In this document: piece after piece, positions 1 through 9,417 of the stretch
Numbering within the stretch: position 1 is the stretch's first letter
Layout of the letters: every line of letters begins with the position of its first letter
Assembly: GCF_044797955.1 (NCBI RefSeq)
Contig: NZ_CP085211.1
Location: 186,001-250,000, forward strand
Reading direction: 5' to 3'
DNA: 64,000 nt
From: Idiomarina seosinensis_A
Lineage (GTDB): Bacteria; Pseudomonadota; Gammaproteobacteria; Enterobacterales; Alteromonadaceae
Position numbers and translations under genes: made by a program
The notes under the pieces: generated by a model
The model's database searches: none
Told to the model about the DNA's origin: nothing
The model's input: only the letters and a program-made list of their open reading frames with translations

Positions 1-1
1 G

Positions 2-385
2 AACGCTGTCAGCGCGCAAGAAATGGAACGAACGGAGTCATCTGAAGGGGCGCGGGCTTATATCATTTCTCCTCAGGACGGTGAAGTTGTCGGGCCTAAG
101 GTCAAAGTAAAGTTTGGTCTGTCCGGTATGGGTGTAGCACCGGCCGGTATTGACATGGCAGGTACAGGCCATCATCACTTGTTAATCGACCAGGATGAGA
201 TGCCGGCAATGGATCAGCCAATGGGTGGTGAAATCATTCATTTTGGTGGCGGACAGACCGAAACGACCATTAGCCTGGAGCCTGGTGAGCACACCTTGCA
301 ACTGGTTCTGGGCGATAAGAATCACGTCCCTCATGATCCGGTGGTGATGTCTGAAAAAATTACCATCACGGTCTCAGAAGACTAG
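2..385 (+). CDS. DUF4399 domain periplasmic protein (5' end outside window)
   Basis: The frame is open back to the left edge, so the start lies outside the window. The first visible residues (NAVSAQE) look like the end of a signal peptide with an AxA-type cleavage site, so most of the mature protein is probably present, about 120 residues. The body has the small beta-rich DUF4399 pattern with a histidine cluster (GTGHHHLLID) and a GGGQTE motif. No reaction is known for this family. Metal binding by the His cluster is only a guess. Its stop codon overlaps the 3' end of dinB by four bases on the other strand. Confidence 0.75.
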   Translation, partial: NAVSAQEMERTESSEGARAYIISPQDGEVVGPKVKVKFGLSGMGVAPAGIDMAGTGHHHLLIDQDEMPAMDQPMGGEIIHFGGGQTETTISLEPGEHTLQLVLGDKNHVPHDPVVMSEKITITVSED

Positions 386-1452
386 TCGAGATCGAGTTCT
401 AACTGTTGCTGTTGCTGGGGATCGGGCAAACTAACGCTGATTCCCAGCAGTCTTACCCCTTTATCCTGTCCCCGTTGCCAGGCTTCCTCCAGTAATTGAT
501 AAAAGAGGCTGGGTGATACTCGCTGGCTGGCACGCGAAACGGTAGTCTGAGTAAAATCCGAAAATTTTAGTTTCACCGTCTGGGTGCGGATTGGCTGTTC
601 CTGCCAGTGTGCTATTCCCAGCCGTTTTTTCAGCTTTGTTAACAATTGCTGCTGGCAGTAATCCTGTGCGGTCGCTAACCGGGTGATATCAGCACTTAAG
701 GTTTGTTCTACGCCGACACTTTTGCGTATCCGGTGGGTAACCAGGGGGCGATTATCAATACCCCGGCAGCGCTGGTGCAAAATGTACCCGGCTTTATCGC
801 CAATAATTTGCTGCAGCCATTTAAGCTCAGTTTGTTGTACGTCTGCCCCCCGCAGTAAACCATGTTCGGCCAGTAGCTTTTGGCTTTTTGGACCCACGCC
901 CGGGATACGTTTAAGTTCAAGCTGGGCAATATAGTCAAACACCTGTTCCGGAGTGACCAGAAACTGGCCGTTGGGCTTATTCTCATCACTGGCTATCTTA
1001 GCGACCATTTTTTGGCAGGAAATACCGGCTGAGCCGGTGATACCCAGCTGTTCAATTTTCTTTCGCAGTGCTTGCATGGTTAAAGATGCGCTGCCTTTAA
1101 ATAATTGGTTTTCGCTTAAATCCAGATAAAACTCATCAATAGAAGCAGGCTCAATAATATCAGTGACTTCGCTCAGCAGCGCCAGCACTTGCTTTGACAT
1201 TTCCCGGTAACGGCCTTGTTCCGGCTTAACAAAAATCAGCTGGGGACAGAGTCGCCGCGCCTGACTGCCCGGCATCGCACTTTTCACCCCATAACGGCGG
1301 GCCAGGTAATTGGCGGTGGCGACTACGCCTCGGTCGCCGCCGCCACCGACCGCAAATGGCTTATGTTGTAAGCTGGGATCACGCAAAACTTCGACGGATG
1401 CAAAAAAGGCATCCAGATCCAATAAAGCAATTTTACGCGTAACATCAGTCAA
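382..1452 (-). CDS. dinB: DNA polymerase IV (Y-family translesion polymerase)
   Basis: Error-prone polymerase that bypasses damaged template bases and is normally part of the SOS response. The N-terminal palm motif LLDLDAFFASVE carries the first catalytic Asp and the steric-gate Phe. SIDEFYLDLS carries the second catalytic Asp-Glu pair. A helix-hairpin-helix thumb (RIPGVGPKSQKLL) and little-finger domain follow, and the protein ends in QLELDLD, a typical beta-clamp binding motif. I chose the TTG at 1452: it has an AGGA ribosome site eight bases upstream and gives about 356 aa, near the E. coli length of 351. An upstream start at 1518 is possible but would reach almost to the ribosome site of the divergent cytochrome gene. 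I saw no clear LexA box in the short divergent spacer. Confidence 0.93.
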   Translation of the reverse strand: MTDVTRKIALLDLDAFFASVEVLRDPSLQHKPFAVGGGGDRGVVATANYLARRYGVKSAMPGSQARRLCPQLIFVKPEQGRYREMSKQVLALLSEVTDIIEPASIDEFYLDLSENQLFKGSASLTMQALRKKIEQLGITGSAGISCQKMVAKIASDENKPNGQFLVTPEQVFDYIAQLELKRIPGVGPKSQKLLAEHGLLRGADVQQTELKWLQQIIGDKAGYILHQRCRGIDNRPLVTHRIRKSVGVEQTLSADITRLATAQDYCQQQLLTKLKKRLGIAHWQEQPIRTQTVKLKFSDFTQTTVSRASQRVSPSLFYQLLEEAWQRGQDKGVRLLGISVSLPDPQQQQQLELDLD

Positions 1453-1531
1453 GTGTTTATCCTGCACGAATTTGAGGTTATAATTAAGCCACAAACTGGG
1501 TATGACATCACCAGCCACTTAGGAGAAACCA

Positions 1532-1960
1532 GTGAAACGTATTCAATCTTTCGTATCAAAAGGCTTTTTTGCTTCTGTTGCGGCGTTATTTGCAGTCACG
1601 GTTAGTGCCGCATCAGTACAGGACGCAATGACCAGAGAAGCGATAGAAAAACGTATCAAGCCTATCGGTCAGCATTATGTGGCTGGAGAGAGCAGTGATC
1701 AACAGGCATCTGCGGATGGTCCCCGCTCGGGCGAAGACATTTATAACACCTACTGCTCTGCATGTCATACGTCCGGTGTGATGGGATCACCGAAGATCAA
1801 TAATGCTGCTGACTGGGAGCCACGTTTAGAACAAGGCATGGAGACCGTGCTGCGGCATGCGGTCGAAGGCTACAATGCGATGCCACCCAAAGGAACCTGC
1901 TCAGACTGCTCTGAAGACGAAATTCAGGCGGCAATCGATTATATGATTGCTGATATTTAA
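1532..1960 (+). CDS. Cytochrome c5 family monoheme protein
   Basis: Periplasmic class I c-type cytochrome, 142 aa, likely an electron shuttle to a terminal oxidase. It has an N-terminal signal peptide (FASVAALFAVTVSAAS). The heme motif CSACH is at residues 75-79, the axial Met is in YNAMPPKG, and a second cysteine pair CSDC is typical of the c5 disulfide. A central, charged linker separates the signal from the heme domain. The start is GTG with a strong AGGAGA ribosome site at 1521-1526. A clear terminator follows, so it is probably monocistronic. A caa3/aa3-type oxidase is encoded later in this window and is a possible acceptor (inference). Confidence 0.9.
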   Translation: MKRIQSFVSKGFFASVAALFAVTVSAASVQDAMTREAIEKRIKPIGQHYVAGESSDQQASADGPRSGEDIYNTYCSACHTSGVMGSPKINNAADWEPRLEQGMETVLRHAVEGYNAMPPKGTCSDCSEDEIQAAIDYMIADI

Positions 1961-1984
1961 GCGGACTTTCTGGTTCAGTTGCTC

Positions 1985-2009
1985 AAAGCCACCTAAGGGT
2001 GGCTTTTTT
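1985..2009 (+). terminator. Rho-independent terminator after cytochrome c5
   Basis: A nine-base-pair stem, AAAGCCACC pairing with GGTGGCTTT around a TAAG loop, runs directly into a T tract. It lies 25 bases after the cytochrome stop codon. Confidence 0.85.
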
Positions 2010-2157
2010 ATTTTTCGAAACGGAGAGCAAGAAAACAAGACTCTGCAGTTGCATCTTTCAAACATGCGTTTATACTACTTTTTTGTTAAAAAAAATAACA
2101 TAACATTCGATAGCTGTTTATTAGTTAACCTATTCATTGTTTGAGGAAGCACAGAGT

Positions 2158-4737
2158 GTGACCAACAGAGCATCAAAGCCAGCCGTAAAACAATTAGAGG
2201 AAGAAAACCTCAAATTGCAAAAAGTCGTGCATCGACTAAAACAGCTTACCTATCAGTACCGCTCGGCTGAAGTTATCCAGAACGCACTCTTCCGTATTTC
2301 CGAATTAGCTGCACAGGCGCAGCAAATGGATAACTTTTATCAGTCCGTACATGAAATTATTGGCGAGCTGATGTTCGCAAAGAATTTCTACATCTGTCTT
2401 TATGACGACCAAAAAGCACTGGTTAACTTTGTTTACTTTGTTGACCAAGTCGATAAAGACATTTTGTTTGAGCAGCTGCCGATAAAGACGCTGGCAAATG
2501 GCTTAACGGGTTATGTGTTGCGCACGGGGGATGCTTTACTGTGTCCACCAACCACTTATCAGCAGTTGATTCGCGATGGCGAAGTGCAGGAGCTGGGTGC
2601 TGCCCATAACGACTGGCTGGGTGTGCCACTGAAAAGTCAGGATAAAACCATTGGTGTGATGGTTGTGCAAAGCTATGACGATGAGCACAACTACACCGAA
2701 AAAGATAAAGATCTGCTGGTGTTTGTTTCACAACATGTGGTTACTGCGCTAGAGCGCCTGCAGCAACGCGATCTGATGCAGCGCGAAATTGCTCACCAAA
2801 CTGCAGAGCTGCGCCATGTCAATGACAGCCTGGTTAAAGAGATTAGCGTACGCGAGAAGGCGGAACAGCAGACAGCGGTACTGTTTGCGATATCCGAGCT
2901 GACCAATACCTCGGATAACATGACCGTATTTTATAAAAGTCTGCACCAGCAGATTGCTAACTTGTTACAAGCCGAAAACTTCTATGTCGCTTTATTGTCT
3001 TCCGATAAAAAGCACTTATATTTTCCTTACTATCAGGATGAAACTGGCCAAAAAGGCGAGCGTCGGCGCCTGGGCCGGGGCTTAACCGAATACGTTATCC
3101 GTAATCAGCAGCCGGCGTTCATCAACCTGACACGTCGCCAACAGCTGATTGAGTCGGGAGAAATCAGGCCGGCACCGGGACAAGAAAAAATTGAAAAACA
3201 GTGGCTCGGCTCACCACTAATACTTAAAGGTGAAGTGCTTGGGGTGATTGCTGTGCAAAGCTACGGTAGCGATTTTCTTTATCAGGCCGATGATCTGGAG
3301 CTACTGAACTTTGTTTCTCAGCACGTTGCTGTTGCCATAGACCGTAAGCGTTCGGCGGAAGAGATTCGGCGGGTCAATCAGTTTTTAGAGAAAAAGGTTA
3401 CCGAGCGCACCGAGGAGTTGGTTTCGGAAATTGAGCGGCGTAAAAAAATCGAGGCCCAGCTTTTCCACGATGCTCATCACGATAATTTAACAGGTCTGCC
3501 CAACCGCGCCTTGTTCACGGAACGGCTGCATCAGGCTGTAGCGCATAAAAGACGCCACCCGGAACACCATTTTGCGGTGCTATTTTTAGATTTAGATCGT
3601 TTTAAAAACATTAACGATACCCTGGGCCACTCGGTTGGTGACCAGTTTCTGCTGGAAGTCAGCAAACGACTTAATGAGTGCATACGTGATAATGATATGG
3701 TCGCCCGCCTGGGCGGCGATGAATTTGTAGTGCTGCTGGATACAATGAGCTCTGCCGAAGATGCAAAAGATGTGGCAAAACGCATGATAAGTTGTCTTGC
3801 TGAGCCCTTTCATCTTAACGGGCAGGATCATTTTTCGGGCGCTAGTGTCGGTATTGTGCTCTGTCGCGATGCTGAAGAGTCTGTTGAGCGGCTATTACGT
3901 GATGCGGATGCTGCCATGTATCAGGCTAAAGTGCAGGGGCGCGGCCGGTATATAGTTTTTGACCAGCAAATGCATCAGGATTTAGTCAAATCCGTGCGAC
4001 TGGAAAAAGCCCTGCGCCAAGCGGACATCGAAACCGATTTTCAGTTAAGCAGCGAAAATATCATTGATTTCGCGTCAGACCAGCGCATCGGTTGTGAGGC
4101 CCGGTTACAGTGGCACGATGGCCAGCGGCAATTAATGGCGGATGAGTTTATGCCAGTCGCTGAAAAAATTGGCCGCGTGATAGCCCTCGATCAGTTTCTG
4201 CTGCGCGGCTGTTGCCAACAGATAAAGCAAACTAGTGGCAATCAGGCTGTTACTATGCACCTGAAGATATCAGCCCGCCATCTTACCAAAAACAGTTACG
4301 TAAATGCCTTAATCGAAGAGGTTGAAGCGCAGCAGGTGTCACCCGGCTCGCTGGCGCTGGAATTTACAGAAACATCATTAAGCCTTAACGAACTTCGCTG
4401 CCTGGCAAGTTTAAGACGCCTGGCCGAAGTGGGCTTTATGTTGGTGATAAGCGAGTTTGGTGCGGGTATAGGCCCACTGCAGTTTCTGCACAGCTACCCG
4501 TTTGATATCGTTAAACTGGATCATGACTTTGTGGCGGCTCTTGCCCATGATAAGCGTGCCAGAACACTGTTAAAGCATATTGCTCATTTGTGTGCCGAGC
4601 TAAATATTGAGCTGTACGCGACCGGTATCGACAGCGAAATCATCTTCGCTCAAGTGCGCAACCTCGGGGTTCATGTCGGCCAGGGTCGCTTTGTAACTGA
4701 CCACCAGCAGCATCTTATTTCTTCAGTGCATTTTTGA
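2158..4737 (+). CDS. GAF-GAF-GGDEF protein with degenerate EAL domain
   Basis: Large cytoplasmic c-di-GMP signalling protein, about 859 aa, with no membrane segment or signal peptide seen. Order: short coiled coil, GAF domain (about 50-205), coiled coil, second GAF (about 240-395), coiled coil, GGDEF domain (about 445-600), EAL-like domain (about 605-855). The GGDEF site is intact (residues 519-523) and an RxxD inhibitory site sits five residues upstream (R510-D513), so it is probably an active, product-inhibited diguanylate cyclase. The EAL half looks inactive: EAL is EAR (647-649), the conserved Asn motif reads LKIS, and DDFG reads SEFG. I chose the GTG at 2158, preceded by GAGGA at 2143-2147, over the TTG at 2137. 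The GAF ligand cannot be read from sequence. Confidence 0.9.
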   Translation: MTNRASKPAVKQLEEENLKLQKVVHRLKQLTYQYRSAEVIQNALFRISELAAQAQQMDNFYQSVHEIIGELMFAKNFYICLYDDQKALVNFVYFVDQVDKDILFEQLPIKTLANGLTGYVLRTGDALLCPPTTYQQLIRDGEVQELGAAHNDWLGVPLKSQDKTIGVMVVQSYDDEHNYTEKDKDLLVFVSQHVVTALERLQQRDLMQREIAHQTAELRHVNDSLVKEISVREKAEQQTAVLFAISELTNTSDNMTVFYKSLHQQIANLLQAENFYVALLSSDKKHLYFPYYQDETGQKGERRRLGRGLTEYVIRNQQPAFINLTRRQQLIESGEIRPAPGQEKIEKQWLGSPLILKGEVLGVIAVQSYGSDFLYQADDLELLNFVSQHVAVAIDRKRSAEEIRRVNQFLEKKVTERTEELVSEIERRKKIEAQLFHDAHHDNLTGLPNRALFTERLHQAVAHKRRHPEHHFAVLFLDLDRFKNINDTLGHSVGDQFLLEVSKRLNECIRDNDMVARLGGDEFVVLLDTMSSAEDAKDVAKRMISCLAEPFHLNGQDHFSGASVGIVLCRDAEESVERLLRDADAAMYQAKVQGRGRYIVFDQQMHQDLVKSVRLEKALRQADIETDFQLSSENIIDFASDQRIGCEARLQWHDGQRQLMADEFMPVAEKIGRVIALDQFLLRGCCQQIKQTSGNQAVTMHLKISARHLTKNSYVNALIEEVEAQQVSPGSLALEFTETSLSLNELRCLASLRRLAEVGFMLVISEFGAGIGPLQFLHSYPFDIVKLDHDFVAALAHDKRARTLLKHIAHLCAELNIELYATGIDSEIIFAQVRNLGVHVGQGRFVTDHQQHLISSVHF

Positions 4738-6727
4738 GCATTTCCAGTCCGCGGCTGCGTTGCTGCTCGCGATCTTCTTCGGACTTCGCCGCCTGTTGCT
4801 GCTCCCATTCAAGGTCATCCTGCGGCAACTCGTGTAAAAAGCGGCTGGCCTGAGGGTTGATGACTTCACCGTACTGACGCCGTTCTCGGGCCATGGTAAA
4901 AAATAATTGATGCTGTGCCCGGGTAATACCGACGTAGGCAAGGCGTCGTTCTTCTTCCACATCGTTCAAATCTATACTGCTTTGATGAGGAAGTAAGCCT
5001 TCTTCCATACCGACTAAGAATACCTGCGGAAACTCAAGTCCTTTAGAGGCGTGCAGCGTCATTAACTGAACCTGATCAAAGTTGTCTTCGTCCTCGTTGC
5101 GAGACATCATGTCGCGCAAACACAGCCGGCTAACCACTTGTTCCAGCGTCATTGGTTCTTGTTCGGCAGAGCCGGCCAGCATATCAGACACCCAGTGGTG
5201 TAATTCATGAATATTTTTAATCCGCATCTCAGCAGCTTTAGCGCTGGGGCTTTGTTCAAATAGCCAGTCTTCATAAGCGATATCATGCAGCAGTTGCCTG
5301 ACGGCCTCTTGGGCATGGGGCTGATGGTCGGCTTCTCTGGCCAGGCGGCTCATCATCTCAACAAACTGATCAACGGCGTTAAAAACTTTCGGGCTCAGCA
5401 GGGTTTTTACGTGAGGCGACTGTGCAGCCTCAAAAAGACTGCTGTTTAGCTGCTTTGATAATTCGCCAATCCGTTCGATGGTTTGCGGTCCTATGCCCCG
5501 CTTAGGCAGGTTAATCACGCGTAAAAAAGCCGTATCGTCGGCAGGGTTAACCAACAGTCTTAAATAGGCCATGATATCTTTAACTTCGGCACGGGCAAAA
5601 AACGACTGCCCGCCGGTTATTTTGTAGGGTATGCGGTTGTTCATCAGCGCCTTTTCGAACAGGCGGGCCTGATGGTTGCCGCGGTACAAAATAGCAAAGT
5701 CATGGTAAGGGGTCTTTTTTAAAAAACGTTGTTTAACGATTTCTGCAATGACGCGCTCCGCCTCATGTTCCTCGTTACGGCCGTAGATGACGCGCATGGG
5801 GACACCATACTGCATATCAGAAAAAAGCTTTTTTTCAAACACATGGGGATTATTTTCAATCAGGATGTTAGCGGCTTTTAAAATTCGCCCATGGGAACGG
5901 TAGTTTTGTTCCAGCTTAACGACTTTCAGGTCGCTAAAGTCTTTCTGTAGTAACGCCAGGTTCTGTGGCTGTGCGCCGCGCCAGGAGTAAATTGACTGGT
6001 CATCATCGCCTACTACCGTAAAGCGGCCGCGCTCGCCGACCAGCAACTTAACTAGCTGGTACTGGCTGGTGTTGGTGTCCTGATACTCATCAACCAGCAG
6101 GTACTGAAACTTAGTTTGCCAGCGTTTCAGTGCCAGTGGATTAGTGCTTAACAGTAGTGTCGGTAAGCGGATCAGATCATCGAAGTCGACCGCATTACAG
6201 GCAACCAGATTACGTTGATAGGCCTGGTAAACCTGGGCAAATGCGACTTGCTTTTCGTTGGCTGCTCGTTGCGCGGCCAGCTCCGGTGTCAACATATCGT
6301 TTTTCCAGTGACCAATCTGCCAGACGCAGTCCTGAATCAGTTGTTTATCGCCGTCCCAGTCGTCTTCAGTGAGTGCTTTTATCAGTGCAAAGCTATCCTG
6401 ATCATCAAACAGCGAAAAGCCGCTTTTTAGACCCAGTGCGCCAAGCTCGCGGCGGATAATATTCAGCCCCAGTGTATGAAACGTCGATACCGTTAAGCCC
6501 CGGCTATGTTGTTTGCCCATGGTCTGCGTCACCCGTTCACGCATTTCGCGGGCCGCTTTATTGGTAAAGGTAACGGCACCGATTTGACGTGGCCTGTATA
6601 TTTTTTCTTTAATTAAGTAGGCAATTTTTTCGGTAATGACGCGGGTTTTTCCGCTTCCGGCACCGGCGAGTACCAGGCAGGGGCCTTGAATATAGTGAAC
6701 TGCTTGTCGCTGACGTTCGTTTAACAT
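4715..6727 (-). CDS. rep: ATP-dependent DNA helicase Rep
   Basis: Superfamily 1A 3'-5' helicase that helps replication forks pass protein blocks. All SF1 motifs are visible: Walker A (AGAGSGKT), TFTNKAA, DEYQDT, GDDDQSIYSWRG, LEQNYRS, TLHASKGLEF and AYVGITRA. The N-terminus LNERQRQAVHYIQGPCLVLAGAG matches Rep rather than UvrD. Length from the ATG at 6727 is 670 aa (E. coli 673), with AGGG seven bases upstream. A longer reading from 6769 adds 14 residues without support. The 3' end overlaps the convergent GGDEF gene by 23 bp. Confidence 0.95.
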   Translation of the reverse strand: MLNERQRQAVHYIQGPCLVLAGAGSGKTRVITEKIAYLIKEKIYRPRQIGAVTFTNKAAREMRERVTQTMGKQHSRGLTVSTFHTLGLNIIRRELGALGLKSGFSLFDDQDSFALIKALTEDDWDGDKQLIQDCVWQIGHWKNDMLTPELAAQRAANEKQVAFAQVYQAYQRNLVACNAVDFDDLIRLPTLLLSTNPLALKRWQTKFQYLLVDEYQDTNTSQYQLVKLLVGERGRFTVVGDDDQSIYSWRGAQPQNLALLQKDFSDLKVVKLEQNYRSHGRILKAANILIENNPHVFEKKLFSDMQYGVPMRVIYGRNEEHEAERVIAEIVKQRFLKKTPYHDFAILYRGNHQARLFEKALMNNRIPYKITGGQSFFARAEVKDIMAYLRLLVNPADDTAFLRVINLPKRGIGPQTIERIGELSKQLNSSLFEAAQSPHVKTLLSPKVFNAVDQFVEMMSRLAREADHQPHAQEAVRQLLHDIAYEDWLFEQSPSAKAAEMRIKNIHELHHWVSDMLAGSAEQEPMTLEQVVSRLCLRDMMSRNEDEDNFDQVQLMTLHASKGLEFPQVFLVGMEEGLLPHQSSIDLNDVEEERRLAYVGITRAQHQLFFTMARERRQYGEVINPQASRFLHELPQDDLEWEQQQAAKSEEDREQQRSRGLEMLKNALKK

Positions 6728-6790
6728 TAAAAGACCCTGCAAGGAGTGGTAAGCTAGTAGCGGTGACAATTTTACCTAAAGGATATCATT

Positions 6791-7039
6791 ATGGACAACA
6801 AGACGATTGAGAATATTGCAAAGCAAATTACGGACAGCATGCCGTCCGGCGTTAAAGATATGGCTGATAACGTCGAACAGCGTGTTAAGCAAAACCTGCA
6901 AACTCAGTTAGCCAAGCTGGATTTAGTGACCCGTGAAGAAATGGATGTGCAGCAAAAAATGCTGTTGCGTTTGCGCGAACGGGTTGAGTTATTAGAACAG
7001 CAACTGGCTGCAGCAGAGCAGGCAAAAGACAAGGAATAA
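6791..7039 (+). CDS. ubiK: Ubiquinone biosynthesis accessory factor UbiK
   Basis: 82-aa BMFP-domain protein (YqiC family) that assists the aerobic ubiquinone biosynthesis complex. It has an N-terminal amphipathic helix and a C-terminal coiled coil (LLRLRERVELLEQQLAAAE), as in E. coli UbiK. AAAGGA lies eight bases before the ATG. It is seven bases upstream of fpr and probably cotranscribed with it. The ubiA and ubiC genes of the same pathway are elsewhere in this window. Confidence 0.92.
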   Translation: MDNKTIENIAKQITDSMPSGVKDMADNVEQRVKQNLQTQLAKLDLVTREEMDVQQKMLLRLRERVELLEQQLAAAEQAKDKE

Positions 7040-7046
7040 ATCATTC

Positions 7047-7787
7047 ATGGTCCAGTGGATTAGTGGCAAAGTGGTAGAAAATTACCGCTGGAGTGAATCA
7101 GTTTTTAGTTTACGGGTTATTGCCGAGCCTTTTCATTTTAAAGCAGGTCAATTTGTTCGTCTGGGCTTAACCGATGGTACAGAACAGCTTCTGCGGGCAT
7201 ATTCCCTGGCCAGTGCGCCGGGCGATACAGTGTTAGATTTTATTATTGCCAAAGTTAATGCGGGCGAGTTGAGCCCACGTCTGGCGAAGTTACAGCCGGG
7301 TGATGCGGTTAATATCACTCAGCCGGCGAGCGGCTTTTTTACTCTGGATGAAGTACCCGATGGTGATAATTTATGGATGCTGGCTACCGGCACCGGCATC
7401 GGCCCTTTTATCTCAATGCTGCGAACCGATAAGCCCTGGCAACGTTTCCAGCGAATTAACCTGGTGCATGGTGTACGTCATGCCGCTGATCTGGTTTACC
7501 AACAACAAATTCAGCAATGGCAACAGCAACACCCCGGCCAGTTAGGTTATCAACCGGTGATCACGCGAGAAACCATACCGGGCTCGCTGCAACGGCGGAT
7601 CCCTCAGTTGATTGCCGACGGGCAACTGGAAACCGCGCTGGATTGCCATCTTAGCGATTGCAGTCAGGTGATGTTGTGCGGTAATCCCGACATGATTGCA
7701 GAAAGCCGGACGGTATTGGCGAGCAGAGGTTTAGCTAAAAATACCCGCCGTAAACCCGGTAACGTCACAGCCGAGAATTACTGGTAA
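7047..7787 (+). CDS. fpr: Ferredoxin/flavodoxin-NADP+ reductase
   Basis: FAD enzyme moving electrons between NADPH and ferredoxin or flavodoxin, 246 aa (E. coli Fpr 248). The FAD-binding motif RAYSLASAP, the NADP-binding segment MLATGTGIGPF, the VMLCGNPDM motif and the C-terminal AENYW (AEHYW in E. coli) are all present. It supports redox cycling and radical or Fe-S enzymes. An AAGGA site is 11 bases upstream, within the ubiK stop region. Confidence 0.95.
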   Translation: MVQWISGKVVENYRWSESVFSLRVIAEPFHFKAGQFVRLGLTDGTEQLLRAYSLASAPGDTVLDFIIAKVNAGELSPRLAKLQPGDAVNITQPASGFFTLDEVPDGDNLWMLATGTGIGPFISMLRTDKPWQRFQRINLVHGVRHAADLVYQQQIQQWQQQHPGQLGYQPVITRETIPGSLQRRIPQLIADGQLETALDCHLSDCSQVMLCGNPDMIAESRTVLASRGLAKNTRRKPGNVTAENYW

Positions 7788-7878
7788 AAGGCAGAAGTCG
7801 TACAGCAAAAAACGATACACCTGATACGGTAAGCCAGGCAACTGAAACTATACTGACGGTTTTTTACAGGATCTCAGT

Positions 7879-9417
7879 ATGGCGTTAGCAACGGTTTATA
7901 CCCGGGCTAGTCTTGGCGTTGACGCGCCGGAAATTCGGGTCGAGGTGGACTTAGCGCGTGGTTTGCCCGGCTTTGCGGTGGTGGGGCTGCCAACAGCCAC
8001 TATCCGCGAGGCTAAAGATCGCGTTAAGGCGGCGTTAATGAATGCCGGCCTTGAGTTTCCGCCGGCCACCAAAATCACGGTAAACCTATCGCCGGCTGAC
8101 CTGCCGAAACACGGGGCCCGTTACGAGTTGGCCATCGCCGTTGGCATTTTGGTGGCGTCAGGGCAAATACCACAACAGGCCACCAAAGACTGCGAGTTTT
8201 ATGGCGAATTAGCGCTAAACGGTGAGTTGTTACCGGTAGCAGGGTTAGTGCCGGCGCTGTTGGCTTGCCGCGCAGCGAAAAGAAGCGCCTTTGTTCCGTT
8301 GAAAAACGAGACCGAGGCCAGCCTTATCAGCCAGCAAACCAGTTACCTGGTAACCGATCTGGTCAGTATTTTCGAGCATTTGCACCAGCATAATGAACTG
8401 CGCAAGGCGCAGCCGCAAAGCCTCCGGCAAAAGCCACCGGAACACGATGGCGATATCACTGATGTACTGGGACAGCAGCAGGCTAAAAGGGCCCTTCTGC
8501 TGGCGGCTGCAGGGCGTCATCATATTCTTTTTGTTGGTCCGCCGGGTACCGGTAAAACCATGCTGGCGCAACGGCTTATGGGGTTAATGCCGCCCTTAAC
8601 CGAAACGCAGGCACTGGAGTTGGCGGCAATTCACTCGGTAGCAGGGCTTAGCGGACGCAAGGGCTGGCGTCGGCGGGATTTTCGCAGTCCGCATCACTCC
8701 TGTTCAGCAGCGGCTTTAGTCGGTGGAGGTTCACCTCCCAAGCCGGGCGAGATCAGTCTTGCTCATCAGTCGATTCTGTTCCTTGATGAGCTACCGGAGT
8801 TTTCGCGGCACGTACTGGATTCACTCCGTGAACCGCTGGAAAGCGGTCAGGTTACTATCAGCCGCGCAGCTCATCAGGTAAGCTTCCCGGCGGCCTTCCA
8901 ACTGGTCTGTGCACTTAACCCATCGCCCTGTGGACAGTTTGATGGTTCTCTGGCCAGCTGCCGTTCGACGCCCGATCAGATCTTAAATTATTTAAACCGC
9001 CTTTCGGGTCCTTTGCTTGATCGTATTGATATTCAGGTTTCTGTACCGCGCGAAACCGAGAGCCTGCGCCTAATCTCAAAAGCTCGGCTAAACGAGCAGC
9101 AACCCAACAGTGAAAGCTTACGGGATAAGGTTGCTGCCGCCCATCAGTGCCAGTATCAGCGGCAGGGCTGTTTAAACAGCGATCTGAAGGCTAATTTGCT
9201 GTTGGGTATTTGCCAGTTAAGTGAGACAGACCACGAATTTCTGATTAAGGCCATTGAAACACTTAAACTGTCTCACCGGGCATATCACCGGACGCTTCGG
9301 CTGGCCCGAACCATTGCCGACCTCGACCAGCAGCCGGCAGTACAAAAAAGCCATTTAGCCGAGGCAATGGGCTACCGGGCGCTTGATCGATTGATACAGC
9401 AGGTTCAGTCATTATAA
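7879..9417 (+). CDS. comM: ComM / YifB family Mg-chelatase-like AAA+ ATPase
   Basis: Hexameric AAA+ motor; in Vibrio cholerae ComM drives branch migration during natural transformation. Order in 512 aa: N-terminal Lon-like fold domain (1-170), Mg-chelatase AAA+ domain with Walker A VGPPGTGKT and Walker B SILFLDELPEF, and a C-terminal Mg-chelatase domain (RAYHRTLRLARTIADL). AGGA lies seven bases before the ATG. A possible TATACT -10 box lies at 7849-7854 without a convincing -35. comF, another gene often tied to competence, is at 31.6 kb, but presence of both does not prove the strain is competent. Confidence 0.93.
   Translation: MALATVYTRASLGVDAPEIRVEVDLARGLPGFAVVGLPTATIREAKDRVKAALMNAGLEFPPATKITVNLSPADLPKHGARYELAIAVGILVASGQIPQQATKDCEFYGELALNGELLPVAGLVPALLACRAAKRSAFVPLKNETEASLISQQTSYLVTDLVSIFEHLHQHNELRKAQPQSLRQKPPEHDGDITDVLGQQQAKRALLLAAAGRHHILFVGPPGTGKTMLAQRLMGLMPPLTETQALELAAIHSVAGLSGRKGWRRRDFRSPHHSCSAAALVGGGSPPKPGEISLAHQSILFLDELPEFSRHVLDSLREPLESGQVTISRAAHQVSFPAAFQLVCALNPSPCGQFDGSLASCRSTPDQILNYLNRLSGPLLDRIDIQVSVPRETESLRLISKARLNEQQPNSESLRDKVAAAHQCQYQRQGCLNSDLKANLLLGICQLSETDHEFLIKAIETLKLSHRAYHRTLRLARTIADLDQQPAVQKSHLAEAMGYRALDRLIQQVQSL

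Noticed and set aside
1947..2144. Open frame of 65 codons between cytochrome c5 and the GGDEF gene
   Set aside because: It crosses the terminator at 1985-2009 and has no ribosome site or recognisable protein pattern.
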